Positions 54,500 to 64,000 of a DNA stretch of 64,000 nt are shown one piece after another. The translations under genes were made by a program, and so were the position numbers. This stretch comes from Lethocerus indicus (taxonomy: Eukaryota > Arthropoda > Insecta > Hemiptera > Belostomatidae), in assembly GCA_019843655.1 (NCBI GenBank), contig JACDQD010000004.1, forward strand, positions 25,555,872 to 25,619,871, written 5' to 3'. Numbering within the stretch: the first letter of the stretch is position 1; each line of letters opens with the position of its first letter. The notes beneath the pieces are model-generated. The model made no database searches. It was not told where the DNA came from and was given only the letters and a program-made list of their open reading frames with translations.

Positions 54500-57400
54500 A
54501 ATTTAATTTAAAGAGAGTGTGTGTGTGTGATAATATGGTTTATTTCTTTGTGGAACAGTTGAGTGAAACTGAAAGTTGGAAAACATTGCCCTAAAAGTTT
54601 CATATTATTCAGTACTCTTTCTAGATTGATGAAATTGTCTTCCTTGTGTTCCTCAGCACTGTTGGGAATTCCGCAACTAATTCAACCACACTGTAATAGC
54701 TTTTTTCTTTTGCATTTTTTAATTTTAATTATTTGCACCAAGTAGGCAAAATTTTACATATTTGTTTTATATCAACTATACCAACATTGTATTTAGTGTC
54801 TTGTTTATAAGTAGGATTGTACAAGTATCTCTTGACCTCTTGAAAGTTAAAAATAATTAATTATTGAACATATGGTGTTACATAAATAGATGGGGTTATT
54901 ATTACTTATTAGAACCTATTTATTGACAGATTTTAAAATATTAAATATTTCATATTAATTGTTACTAATGTGAACAATCGAATATATTAGTTTTCTAGTT
55001 CAATTATATTTACCTCCAAATTATATTCCTCTGAAATTGATCTGATTGCAGAAATACAACCTGAAATTGAAAATTGAATAAATTCATATAATGACAAAAA
55101 AATGTTATACATAATTAACAGAATAAGCTCTATTTATGAGCTATTTTAATTAAATTAATTGTAAACATATTTTTTTCTATAAAAGTAATAATTATTTATC
55201 ATGTATTAAAAAAAATAGAAGAATATTTAACGTGGTTGTGTTAACAGAACCTCGATCAGTGCCTAGAGGTCGCAGAGGTATAAGCAGTCCTGGTGTGGAT
55301 ATGTATTTCTCAGAAGTAGATGTAAACTTACGACAATATCATGCAGGCGAACCACTTGGGTAATAATATTTCTGCTAATTATCCCCAGAAATATGTACTA
55401 TTCTTGAATAGTTTATTTTGTTTCGCATGTATTTACTCAGTTGTGTCTGCATTATACGGTAAAAGCCAGTAGGTGTTTTGTGCATTATTTTATTTGTCCA
55501 TAATGAATATGAGGTGCACTTAGTCCCTTGCATGTATTGTTAACTATTCATTTCATAACATTTTTTCATTAACAATGAAAAAAATATAATTATATGCTGA
55601 AAATTTCATCTCATATTGATTAAATTTTCATCTCATTAACCTTTGAATGTCTATTTTTCTGAATGGTTTTTTTAATGCTTGTTTTTAATATTGCAATTCT
55701 AGAATGTATAATTTTTGAAAGTGTTAAATGTGAACCAACTATACTTACAGTACATCAAAAAGTTAGATATTCCTTAAATTGAATGTTCATTAATTGAATC
55801 AACTGAACATGTTTTCATTGAATACTTTAACATTTTTTAATTCAGTGCCTTGATTGAAAAGAGTAATATATGTAGTTCTTAAAGTTTGTTAGCATACTAT
55901 TGGTATGTGTATGAATTAGTATGGTATTGTTGATATTGAAGTGATGTAGTCATAAGTTAATTTTTTTCGTTACTCCCATAAAATCTTAATTTTTGATCAC
56001 TAGTGATTTGTAGATAATGTTAATTAAGTAGAATGTGCCTTGATATATTTTTAGCAATAATATATTTTTTGGTTATGTTTCTTATATTTATAGTTTTTAA
56101 TCTTTCTCTTAAAAATTTAATAAAATTTGAAAATTCTTTTCAGGGTTTACTGGTTGTAATATTTTTATTGTTGAGAGTAATAAAAATGTTTATTTGCCAT
56201 GAATGGATATTTAAATAATTTGATATTTGAATTCTCATTCTTTGTTATAAATACTTCTTTTTTTACAGCTACAAATTTTTAAAAAAGCGCAGCTGTCTGG
56301 CTGTTAAAACTGTCTGAATTAATATACATTTTGTTAATTTTTAGTCTAGAACATTGGATCTAGTCATTTATAATATTGCTGAATCACATTATTATTTTTG
56401 TCAATAGAGAGATAAGATCCACTGAAGATATCAGCTCTGGATATTCGAGCACTGATCAGTTATTTGGAGAAGGTGTACTCATGAGGACATCATCTGTTTC
56501 TTCTGGAAGGGGAAGGGGAAGAGGTGGTCGTGTACCTCAGACCAGGAGACCTCCCCTTACTGAAGTAAGTTATGTGCTATTTACATTTTTCACTCATCAA
56601 ATTTTTTTTTATTTATATTTTAAGTAAACTGTGCATTAGTTTTCCATAATTAAAGAATAGATTTTTTATTTTCATATTGTTTCTTCTTTAAAGCTATATT
56701 TATAACTGTTAGTTTGAAACAAATTACTAAAAGTTTCAGATAATTTTAAAAAAGTGCATCAATCAAGGAAAAATATGTGAAAACAATTGAATTTGTTGTT
56801 AATGATGTTTCGAACTATTGTATATGTTGAATTTACATTATACATTTATCTCTATATTAATCTGAAGGGAAATTTAGGATATAAAACATTTGTATTTCTT
56901 GCCTACAGAATTAGTTCATAATTATTTTATATAATTATAATTTTATATTTAATTAGAACATTTATCTTTATAATTGAAAGAGTACCCCTCATATTTGTTA
57001 TTAGATGGCTTAAATAGATTTATGTATTTATATAATAAGGGTTTCATTTCAGCATAATCATTATGAGATAATGTCAGTTAGTTCTTTTCCGTACAATTAT
57101 TAACTGACTGCTTATTTTTGGTTCAAGAGGGAAGAGAACAAATTTTAATATTTCAAGGTAAATTAATGATGATGATGAATTCTTGGATGTGCAATTTCAG
57201 TGTGGTCTTCACTATCTTGAGCACTGTGGAATGTTGACTCTTGGTTTTTTCCTATATCTATGGTGAAGAGGCTCTTGAATAAATATTCTTTGATGCTTAA
57301 ATACGATTATGTAGTAGTTAAACAATTATATTACAGGATTGGGAAATACACAGTGAAATGTTATGGATATAATGGTGTGAATGTTTTAAAAGATATATAT

Positions 57401-60400
57401 AAGTTCATTCTGTGCATTTCTATTTAAATAAGACATTGTGCAATCATTGTGTTTTTCCATTTCTGTGCTGTTTTAATTCTGGCCTTTCTATTGAATCTGT
57501 ATCACTTTATTCTGCTGTTTTGTATGTATTTAAATGGTAAAAGAATTTAAATTAAGATCTACTACAGTCTTAAAATAAAAAGTCCTAACTTGTTGCATCT
57601 ATATCTGTTTCAGTGCTTTGATTTATCATTATATCTTCTTATCTTATACTCTTTTCATTTTTAATTATGGTCTATCTAATTTTAACTCTGGTATATTTTG
57701 AACCTTAAACTATTTTGCATTCTTATTGGGCACCACATTAGATAAAGTGATTGTTAATAATTTGCAGAATGGGGTGATATTAACAAGGAAGATAAATTAC
57801 GGTAGACTGTAAATCAAAATATTTATTTAGAATGTTTTAATATCTAATTATGCAACTGTATTCTGAAGTATTTGTTTATTGCTAAAGGGCAGTGTGACAT
57901 TGGAGGAGGGAGAGCAGGTTTCAATGGAGTCCATCCCTTATGAAAGTGACCTTATGTCCAAGACCTTCCCAAGTCCCACAGAATCTTATCCTGGGAATTC
58001 CCAACCACAGGTAGTGTCCAATTATCCTGAATTTAAAAATGTGGATTCTGTACAACTATCAGTTAGGTCTTTTACACCTTCAAGCTTAGTTTTTGAGAAA
58101 AATAGAGATAAAACTGGTATTAGTGAAAAAGAATTTAAAACTCTCCAGCAGGAAAATGTTATTAGTTTTAACTATGATTCATCCCATGATATAAACATGG
58201 AAAACTCAGAATGGTTGAGTAATTTTCAGAAGGAACAAAAAAGTATATTTGAAATTGGTGGTTCTGACTTAGAGGGTAAAGGACCAGTGAAATCTATTGA
58301 ATCAAATAATAGCATCAAGGAGAGTTTAATCAACTGGTTTACATCACCTTCTAATTCCAGTTTAACTAACCAGCTAACTAAAAGTGAAACTGAGGGGAAA
58401 CAAGAGCCTGCACTGGAATCTAAGTCTGATATTATACTCACCAATACCTGTAATGATTTAAAGTCTAGCTTGGAAACTACAAATGAAAATAATAATAAAG
58501 AATTTAAAGATTGTGATTTATCTCAAGTTCAGTCAAATCTTAGTTCTGCAATTACTGAACTAAGAGTTGCAGTTGAAAAGGAGAATGAAAATATCAGCAC
58601 ATTTTCATCAAAAAGTGAACCATTCAAAATGGGTAATGAATTTTCAAATCTGGGACAATCAGATGAAAAGTCAAATGACAGCACGAATTTAGCACTTGAT
58701 GTAAATTTAGATGAATCTATTTATTCTTCATGTTCCTTAAATAAAAAGGAAAATAGCGAAAAAGGGCTGGATGTAATTGTAAGTGATGATGATGATGAAG
58801 AAGGTTTTTTCCTTGCATCAGCTGGTACTGATGATCTAATTGAAGTTTCAGATGAATCTAATAAACTGCTTTTCAGTTCTTCCCCAGTATCAGATTCTGG
58901 GTCATTTTTGAGTGTTGCGAGTTCTAAAAGTGAATTAAGTCTTTGTGATCCGGAAAGAAAGGGGAAGTACAAAAAACGACCTGCACCTCCCCCACCGTCT
59001 GATATACAGAAAGTTATCGAAACAAAGCACAGTAATAGCGGGCATATTCTGTCTGAGAGTGATCTGAATAAAGACATAGGTGTAGGGAGTAATACAGTTA
59101 CAGATAACAATAAGTCTAATTGCGAATTACAATTTCAGGTTAATGAACAAGAGATAAAGGTTGAGACAAAGCAAGTGGTAAATGAGATTGGTGGAATAAA
59201 ACTTGAGACTGATGTTTAATATATATATAATAAGATATATCAACTATAAAGCTTTATATTCTAAGACAGATGTTCAAGGATAATAGTGATGATTTCTCTA
59301 TTTAAAAAAATGAATCCCTTGTGTCAGGGGAAACTTGAATGTTTATATGCTGAATATCTCATTTAAAAAAAAAAAGATTACTGATATTAGGAAGTTATGA
59401 AATAAACTTAAGAAGGGGGCCTTGAAATTCATTGTTTAAGCAAATTAAATAAATTATTCTAATGAAGTTGAATTTCTTGTTATGTACTTAATGTATAATA
59501 AAGTTAACATTCTTTTGAAATTATTCTTAGCAGATAAGTATTCACTTATGTCCTATGTAATTCTATGACAGAACTATAAGTGTGATACACCTGCTGTTTA
59601 AATTTTACAATATTAATTATTCTTATTAAGCTTTTAGATGTATTACTTTGTTTGGCTTTATTTAAATATTTAAGATTTTAGTACACATTTTGTGTGCTCC
59701 AACTTATGTGGAACCAACATGTGCCACCACTTATCAGAAAATGATGTACTACTGTGTAAATCAGTAAGGCAATCAAATTGCTTTTAGATTCTCAATAACG
59801 TCTTTGTAAATATTGTACCAATCAATCTGTCTATTGATTTTTTAAGGAAAGTTAAAATATATTATTTTTATTCTACTGCATTGATTCAGCATAGTTTGCT
59901 TGAATGGTTCTTTTTCTGTAATGAAATATTGCTGTTAATTATGAAATGAGATATTTGATAAAGCTCAGTTTATATTACTCAGCTATTGTTCGCAGATACT
60001 GTACAGGGATATTCCAGAATATGCTTTAATGGAAATTACATTTTTGTTAACCTTGTTATGGTATGAAAAAATACTGTCAAATTAATGTATTAGTCCCACA
60101 ACCCAGAAAGGCTTTTTGTTGAAAGAAAATTTGTACAGTATCTATTAGGAATCATATACTCCTTTGGTATCATGTTATCCTTTCAATCCAATCCTGTTGG
60201 ACTTCCGAAATCTTTGCCAGTCTTTTGGAACCAAATCACATGTGAGAGATTGTGTAGAATTTTGTAGGTCATTTAACTTTTAATTAGTGTGTCTATTACT
60301 AACATTGCTAATTGTTTTGCAGCATGGAATAATTTAACATGTTTGATTTTTCCTTATAGGTATTTCTGATAGCATTACACTTATATCAATTTAAGATGCC

Positions 60401-60605
60401 TTCAATTAATTGTGTGTTATTGGATTACCTATATTACCTTATTTGGTGAATAATTGTTTGATTTGAACTATTTTGATTATTTCTTATTGCATATTATATA
60501 TTACGCATTTGTATTTATTACCCGTTTATTAATGCTTAGGAACCTGCCAGTTATGCAACATTGCCAAGAAGCAGCAAACGCACCACACGCAAGAAGACTC
60601 AGTAA
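45900..60605 (+). CDS. ReepA: REEP1-4 family ER-shaping protein, complete gene, three alternative C-termini
   Basis: Common exons 1-5 (45900-45931, 50452-50524, 51017-51096, 51572-51692, 51902-52015) encode 140 residues, then splicing diverges. Ending A is exon 6 (52298-52495; 205 residues). Endings B and C use exons 7-9 (53943-54075, 55248-55359, 56408-56564) and then exon 10 (57888-59219; 717 residues) or exon 11 (60540-60605; 295 residues). The core is a TB2/DP1/HVA22 domain with [35 protein letters not shown](T)[15 protein letters not shown] and [15 protein letters not shown]. Hydrophobic hairpin segments lie near residues 5-24, 38-58 and 68-84. REEP1-4 proteins shape tubular ER and link it to microtubules; human REEP1 is the SPG31 gene. 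The short N-terminus before FGTLYP fits REEP1-4 rather than REEP5/6. All phases agree. Confidence 0.93.
45932..50451 (+). other. REEP first intron (4.5 kb)
   Basis: GTAAGT donor and TTTTGTCATGCAG acceptor. CpG is common up to about 46250 and then nearly absent. The interior is T-rich with no recognised element. A slightly GC-richer patch at 48300-48500 stands out but shows no coding signal. Open frames at 46261-46575 and 49891-50100 have no family resemblance. Confidence 0.75.
50452..50524 (+). CDS. ReepA: REEP exon 2 ([22 protein letters not shown])
   Basis: Carries the family hallmark [10 protein letters not shown]. The donor GTAAGT is at 50525, phase 0. Confidence 0.95.
51017..51096 (+). 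CDS. ReepA: REEP exon 3 ([13 protein letters not shown] membrane segment)
   Basis: Encodes [14 protein letters not shown] followed by [10 protein letters not shown], the second hydrophobic hairpin arm and its conserved acidic loop. The acceptor is ACATTTTCAG and the donor GTATGT at 51097. A tryptophan codon is split with exon 4. Confidence 0.94.
51572..51692 (+). CDS. ReepA: REEP exon 4 ([15 protein letters not shown])
   Basis: Encodes [18 protein letters not shown], then the invariant ATKG and FLYRNFVHP. The acceptor is TTTGTTTGCAG and the donor GTAAGA, phase 0. Confidence 0.95.
51902..52015 (+). CDS. ReepA: REEP exon 5 (helical end of the common core)
   Basis: Encodes [20 protein letters not shown] followed by [17 protein letters not shown], the amphipathic helix region after the hairpins. 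The donor GTTAGT is at 52016 in phase 0, and exons 6 and 7 both accept this phase. Confidence 0.94.
52298..52495 (+). CDS. ReepA: REEP exon 6, alternative terminal exon A
   Basis: The acceptor GGTGACAG opens a 65-codon ending ([12 protein letters not shown]... to ...SRKITTK, TGA at 52493) with [13 protein letters not shown], then a strongly basic tail of repeated RK/RSRK. A poly(A) signal AATAAA lies at 52604. It also holds GGTAAGA at 52355-52361, but leaving there is phase 1 and would stop at once in exon 7, so the exon must act as terminal. Confidence 0.85.
   Translation, partial: NFSGGIPQIDGGCSNVKDLGKTLIQPNIDETPPPEISDEESSGDLEMPRRKSRKGRPRSRKITTK
52604..52609 (+). terminator. Poly(A) signal for REEP ending A
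   Basis: AATAAA, 109 bases after the exon 6 stop codon, followed by a T- and GT-rich stretch. Confidence 0.65.
52610..53942 (+). other. Intronic sequence between REEP exons 6 and 7
   Basis: T-rich, CpG-poor sequence with no recognised element. It ends in TATTTTTCTAG, the exon 7 acceptor. Confidence 0.7.
53943..54075 (+). CDS. ReepA: REEP exon 7 ([14 protein letters not shown])
   Basis: Encodes [20 protein letters not shown]. The motif (L)R(K/S)(S/F)xSxxDL matches the LRSFSMQDL stretch that follows the core in vertebrate REEP1-4. It ends at donor GTTTTT in phase 1, a weak site after TTCAG. Confidence 0.88.
54470..54529. repeat. (TA)n followed by (GT)n microsatellite in REEP intron 7
   Basis: About 13 TA units (54470-54495), then three TTAAT-type units, then six or seven GT units (54517-54529). 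Confidence 0.9.
55248..55359 (+). CDS. ReepA: REEP exon 8
   Basis: The acceptor GTGTTAACAG completes a glutamate codon, giving [20 protein letters not shown] and then [18 protein letters not shown]. The donor GTAATA is at 55360, phase 2. Confidence 0.85.
55360..56407 (+). other. REEP intron 8
   Basis: T-rich and CpG-poor. No gene or repeat is recognised; the acceptor TTGTCAATAG is at its end. Confidence 0.7.
56408..56564 (+). CDS. ReepA: REEP exon 9 (GRGRGRGGR Arg/Gly-rich)
   Basis: Encodes [20 protein letters not shown], then [20 protein letters not shown] and PPLTE. The Ser-rich GYSST and RGG-like runs are typical of disordered REEP tails. The donor is a perfect GTAAGT at 56565, phase 0, compatible with both exon 10 and exon 11. 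Confidence 0.86.
56565..57887 (+). other. REEP intron 9
   Basis: CpG-poor, T-rich sequence. It ends in TTTATTGCTAAAG, a rather weak acceptor for exon 10. Confidence 0.65.
57888..59219 (+). CDS. ReepA: REEP exon 10, alternative terminal exon B (443-residue acidic disordered tail)
   Basis: A single 1332-base open exon ending TAA at 59217. There is no ATG at its start, and the frame joins exon 9 in phase 0. The chain is rich in S, E, D, N and K with no folded domain that I recognise. It has a DDDDEE cluster near residue 574 of the 717-residue form, [18 protein letters not shown] after it, and [10 protein letters not shown] near 638, where R-P-A-P-P-P-P fits the class I SH3 ligand pattern [RK]xxPxxP. 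Poly(A) signals lie at 59401 and 59497. Vertebrate REEP1-4 have no tail of this length to my knowledge. Use of this exon is inferred from phase and open frame. Confidence 0.8.
   Translation, partial: GSVTLEEGEQVSMESIPYESDLMSKTFPSPTESYPGNSQPQVVSNYPEFKNVDSVQLSVRSFTPSSLVFEKNRDKTGISEKEFKTLQQENVISFNYDSSHDINMENSEWLSNFQKEQKSIFEIGGSDLEGKGPVKSIESNNSIKESLINWFTSPSNSSLTNQLTKSETEGKQEPALESKSDIILTNTCNDLKSSLETTNENNNKEFKDCDLSQVQSNLSSAITELRVAVEKENENISTFSSKSEPFKMGNEFSNLGQSDEKSNDSTNLALDVNLDESIYSSCSLNKKENSEKGLDVIVSDDDDEEGFFLASAGTDDLIEVSDESNKLLFSSSPVSDSGSFLSVASSKSELSLCDPERKGKYKKRPAPPPPSDIQKVIETKHSNSGHILSESDLNKDIGVGSNTVTDNNKSNCELQFQVNEQEIKVETKQVVNEIGGIKLETDV
59401..59502 (+). terminator. Poly(A) signals for REEP ending B
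   Basis: AATAAA at 59401-59406 and again at 59497-59502, 180 and 280 bases past the exon 10 stop. Confidence 0.6.
60540..60605 (+). CDS. ReepA: REEP exon 11, alternative terminal exon C
   Basis: After acceptor AATGCTTAG, 21 codons read [21 protein letters not shown] up to the stop (TAA 60603-60605). It joins exon 9 in phase 0, giving [17 protein letters not shown]. The short YATLPR plus basic run is the style of ending I associate with arthropod REEP tails, and it is too well formed to be chance in this T-rich intron-like sequence. A possible poly(A) signal is AATAAA at 61397. Confidence 0.8.
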   Translation, partial: EPASYATLPRSSKRTTRKKTQ

Positions 60606-60952
60606 ATTTGTTCGCATTTACCATTATTTATTTGTATGTGTTTGGCACAAAAGATATATGATTTAGTCATGTTTTTAAATAGGTATCGTTTGAACTGTTG
60701 AATGTTTGAATTGTATGTTATTTATTGCTCATCATTGTAATAAGATCTTTTTCAATGATTAGTTTGAACACTGTCAATATTTATTAGTAGGCTCTCATTT
60801 TTTATGTAAATTGCCCTTGTTTTTATACTGTGTTTAAATTATTGGTTTTTACAAATTATTACATTTATTTATTTTTGATGGATACAGATTTTAATCATAC
60901 TACGATAGGAATTTCTAAATTTAATTATAGTATTATACATTGAATTATGCAT

Positions 60953-61007
<55 letters not shown>

Positions 61008-62297
61008 TTATTTTAAAGTTGTGATAAGTAGGATAACTGAACTAATTGATAGTTTGGGAAGTATGACAGTAAGTCCCACCTAACTACCATTTGGAATTTA
61101 TTATGCTCTCTCAGTAATGAAATTGTCTGATTTATATGTAATGTTAAGATTGAGATGATTTGGTGTTCCTAGTATCTCTTGTGTGGTTCTGCATCTCTTA
61201 TTGTTTCGTAGTTTATTTTTTTGAAAGCCTAGTATGATTCTAATAAAGAATAAGACCTGAATCTCATTTCCTGTAATTATTGGCAGGTTAGACATCTAAC
61301 TAACAGAACTAGCTGTTTGTTTGATGATTTTATTCCTTGATATTTAGTATGGATATGTTCCATTCTTTAAAGAAACGATTTTTTAAATGGCTGTAGAATA
61401 AAAGTAATAAAATGAATGGATTGAATGATGATTGTTAGATTATTAGTTACTAATTTTCTCAAAATATGGATTTTCTGATGTTTTTTAACTTGTTAAATAA
61501 ATTATTCAAAGACATGTTGTACTCATTTTTTAATGAGTTTTTGTAATTAACTAACACTAGTCTATTAATGTTACTATTCTAATGTTACCAAAGTGAAACA
61601 TTCTACTGGAACATACTTTGACGGTGGAATATATGCAGTGTTTCATAAACCTGCTGAGTGTATGAGGTATGCATCAAGAGAAGTGCAATAAGAATGATGA
61701 GATGCTTCTAAGATTAAGATCTTAATTCTATTTGTATGGAAAGCATTTACTTCAAAATGGCTTTTTAATCTGATTGCTATTTAATTAACATTTAGAGTAA
61801 AATGTTTTTACAGGATTACTAATGTTCTAGTGTTCAAAACAGATGTTTAGAATAGGCGCTTTGTTTGCTACATTATTAAAATGCCAATGTTATCATGTTA
61901 GATAGAAAAAGACAATTCATTTATATTATAATCTATTATTTTACAGAGCATTAAAGCAATGATTTGTGCATTGAATGTATTTCCAACACAATTATAGAAT
62001 AAGAACTCTACATTCTATCAACTTATTTATATGCCCAAGCATGTCAGTTCTGTTACTGATACTATTTCCAACATATTGACAATATATTGTTGGCTGTCAC
62101 TGGTATTTTTAATGATTTGACATATAAGAAGTGATTTATTTATCCTTTTTTAGGAATGTTTTTCTAGTTTAAAACTTTTTTTATTTTTGTAATGTTTCTG
62201 ACTTAAACATGTTTTCTCATTTCAAGTCACAACGTAATTTGTTTTCCTGTGTTTATTACCTATGATTTGCCACTGTTTCTGCACAAATATGTATCAT
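60606..62297. other. 3' flank of the REEP gene
   Basis: T-rich and still CpG-poor; probably 3' UTR followed by downstream sequence. The end of the transcript is not visible. No other gene is seen. Confidence 0.55.
60956..61004. repeat. (TA)n microsatellite
   Basis: About 24 uninterrupted TA units in the 3' flank of REEP exon 11. Confidence 0.95.
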
Positions 62298-62560
62298 TCT
62301 GTTTATGAATTTACTTGGATTATATTCAGATTTAAATAATTATTTTTTCACACAATTTTACCAGATTGTGCATGGTGCTTTATGAAATTTTTTTTTTGGA
62401 AAAAATCAATTTATTTTGAAAGTGGTATGTATCTTTATAGTGTTAGAGAAATTACTTTTGTTATTAAATGTATTAACTTTTTCAATACCCTGTTGTTATT
62501 GAATTTTATTTCTTTTCATGTAATCAGCATTAAACCTTTTCCCTTTGTATAATTGTTTTT
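62298..62560. repeat. Degenerate repeat, copy 1
   Basis: Shares with copies at 63353 and 63798 the order: TTCTG(T/G)TTAT(G/A)AATT, TTTAAATAATT, TTTTCACACAATT..ACCAGATT, then (A/T)AATGTATTAA and CAATACCCTGTTGTTATTG. It is not a transposon family I can name. Confidence 0.82.
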
Positions 62561-63352
62561 GTTTTTTAGAATAATGCACAGTAATGCATAAAAATAATTG
62601 GTATTGGTGATTCACCTTTACAATTTATATCTTAAGATTATATTTTTAGTTCTACCTTCTTGTTCTATTGATAAGAATAGTAGAAATACCTGTCCTTCAT
62701 ATGGGTATAGTTAAAAGGAAGAGTACCTAGATCCCAAGAGAATCATATTTATGGTTCTTAGCATGACTTAGAAAAAGTAGAGGAGAATAAAACAATGAAG
62801 GTGAATACTTAGCATTTCGCCTGAAAGAGGTGATTTACAACTGAATATTAATCCTGATAGAAGGTGTAGTAATCACCAATCCAGAGTTTATGTTTATGAC
62901 TGATGTAGAAAGGGGCAAATGTTTATTGTTAGGTTATGGTGGTAGTCAGCTTCTTTCTTTTATTCTCATCCTAAAATTGTGTAACAGCACTCTAGACCAT
63001 AAACATGATTTAATGATTAATTAAATGCCCTAATATAAAGTATTAAAAGTTGCCCTATACAAATGGGGTTGTTTCTTTGGAATATTTTTTTTGAAATATT
63101 TTATTTGGCTATGGAATTACTTAGACCAGAACAATCCCAAGTACAATTATATATACAATTCTAACTTTTACATATTCATGGATAATTCTGAAATTTATAT
63201 AAAAAATCTATGATGGTTTAGAGGGCAAGCAAAATGAAAATAAAACAGGTAAAATAAATTCTTAACACCTAACAGCTAATGTCTGAACTATTCCAATACA
63301 TTTCTTCCAATGCATACTTTAATTTTAATAAATTAAAATTAATTCTTTATGA

Positions 63353-63605
63353 TTCTGGTTATAAATTGATGTCATATTATATTTATATTTAAATAATTGT
63401 TTTTCACACAATTAAACCAGATTCTGTGTGATTCTTAGTGAAATAATTTTGGAACAAATTGTTTATTGTATGTATCTAGATATTGTTGGAAGTATTACCT
63501 TCCTTACAAAATGTATTAAATTGTTCAATACCCTGTTGTTATTGGATTTATTTTTTTATGTATAGTTACCATTGAACCTTATTCCTTGCGATAAATCAGT
63601 TTTTA
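63353..63605. repeat. Degenerate repeat, copy 2
   Basis: The closest partner of the copy at 62298, with the identical block CAATACCCTGTTGTTATTG and near-identical TTTTTCACACAATTaAACCAGATT. The offset between the two is about 1.05 kb. Confidence 0.82.
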
Positions 63606-63649
63606 TCTTTTAAATAATAAACAAAATATATCCCTCTCCAAAATTAGCA

Positions 63650-63730
63650 ATGGTGTAGTTCATACAATCGACACCAGACAGCGCTACAAGTTGAGCTGTT
63701 TGGTATCGCCATCTAGCGGCAAACCTTGAA
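63650..63730. other. CpG-containing patch with CGCCATCTAGCGG word
   Basis: Within the CpG-poor domain this 80-base patch carries four CpGs, AGACAGCGCTAC, and CGCCATCTAGCGG. The reverse strand reads CCGCTAGATGGCG, which resembles the AGATGGCG core of insect CTCF sites. It could also be a fragment of a recent insertion between repeat copies 2 and 3. Confidence 0.4.
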
Positions 63731-63797
63731 ACAATTCAAGTACAATCCTAACATAAAGTTCTAAAGCATCCTTTAAAAATGTAAATTTATTCTATAT

Positions 63798-63965
63798 GTT
63801 TCTGTTTATAAATTATTTCTTTCCAACAGAATTGAATTAGATCTTGATATTATTTGACAAATTAATCCTGTTATTAAATGTATTAATTAATGATACAACA
63901 CTCTGTAGTTATTGGATTTTATTTTTACCATTTAATCAGTATTTCCCCTTCAAATAATTAATTTT
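63798..63965. repeat. Degenerate repeat, copy 3, more diverged
   Basis: Matches the other two at TTTCTGTTTATAAATT, GTTATTAAATGTATTAA and TGTAGTTATTGGATTTTATTTTT, with the middle part shortened. It starts about 445 bases after copy 2. Confidence 0.68.
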
Positions 63966-64000
63966 TTCTTTCTTGGAATGTAGGGCATAAACATAAAATT

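Noticed and set aside
58721..59110. 129-codon minus-strand frame
   Set aside because: It is the antisense of REEP exon 10; its poly-serine run is the complement of the acidic cluster.

Overview
The window reads as arthropod, most likely insect, nuclear DNA: it is AT-rich, genes are split into short exons with GT-AG introns, and the recognisable proteins are animal families. No species can be named from the sequence alone. Three protein-coding loci are supported. (1) 211-3255, plus strand: the last six coding exons (308 residues) of an M17 leucyl aminopeptidase. The 5' part lies left of the window. All seven active-site residues known from bovine lens aminopeptidase are present at identical spacing, so the product looks catalytically competent. 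(2) 45447-45605, minus strand: the first coding exon of a KDM3/JMJD1-type histone H3K9 demethylase. The rest of that gene was not found. (3) 45900-60605, plus strand: a complete REEP1-4 family gene (fly ReepA type) with a constant 140-residue membrane core and three mutually exclusive C-terminal endings.

Layout: the aminopeptidase ends near a poly(A) signal at 3412. From there to about 45.4 kb I see no supportable gene except a decayed Jockey-type LINE fragment near 25.7-26.0 kb. This 42-kb stretch has ordinary CpG content, many short GC-rich islands, simple repeats and a 374-bp head-to-tail duplication at 41.76-42.5 kb. If the KDM3-like exon belongs to a full gene, at least part of this stretch is its first intron, and the aminopeptidase might even be nested within it.

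At 45.6-45.9 kb the KDM3-like and REEP genes face away from each other across only 294 bp between start codons. This is a compact candidate bidirectional promoter with a CLEAR/M-box-type E-box and a CRE half site. About 350 bp downstream of the REEP start the sequence changes abruptly: CpG nearly disappears and stays rare to the window end, while T exceeds A on the transcribed strand. That is the footprint expected of germline gene-body methylation over the REEP gene, ending at an unmethylated promoter.

The REEP gene is the most informative part. Exons 1-5 (residues 1-140) encode the TB2/DP1/HVA22 ER-shaping domain. After exon 5, splicing can enter terminal exon 6 (205-residue product), or go through exons 7-9 to exon 10 (717-residue product with a 443-residue acidic, disordered tail carrying an SH3-type proline motif), or to exon 11 (295-residue product with a basic tail). 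All junction phases agree with these three products and with no others that I could build. The last 1.7 kb of the window holds three degenerate copies of one repeat.
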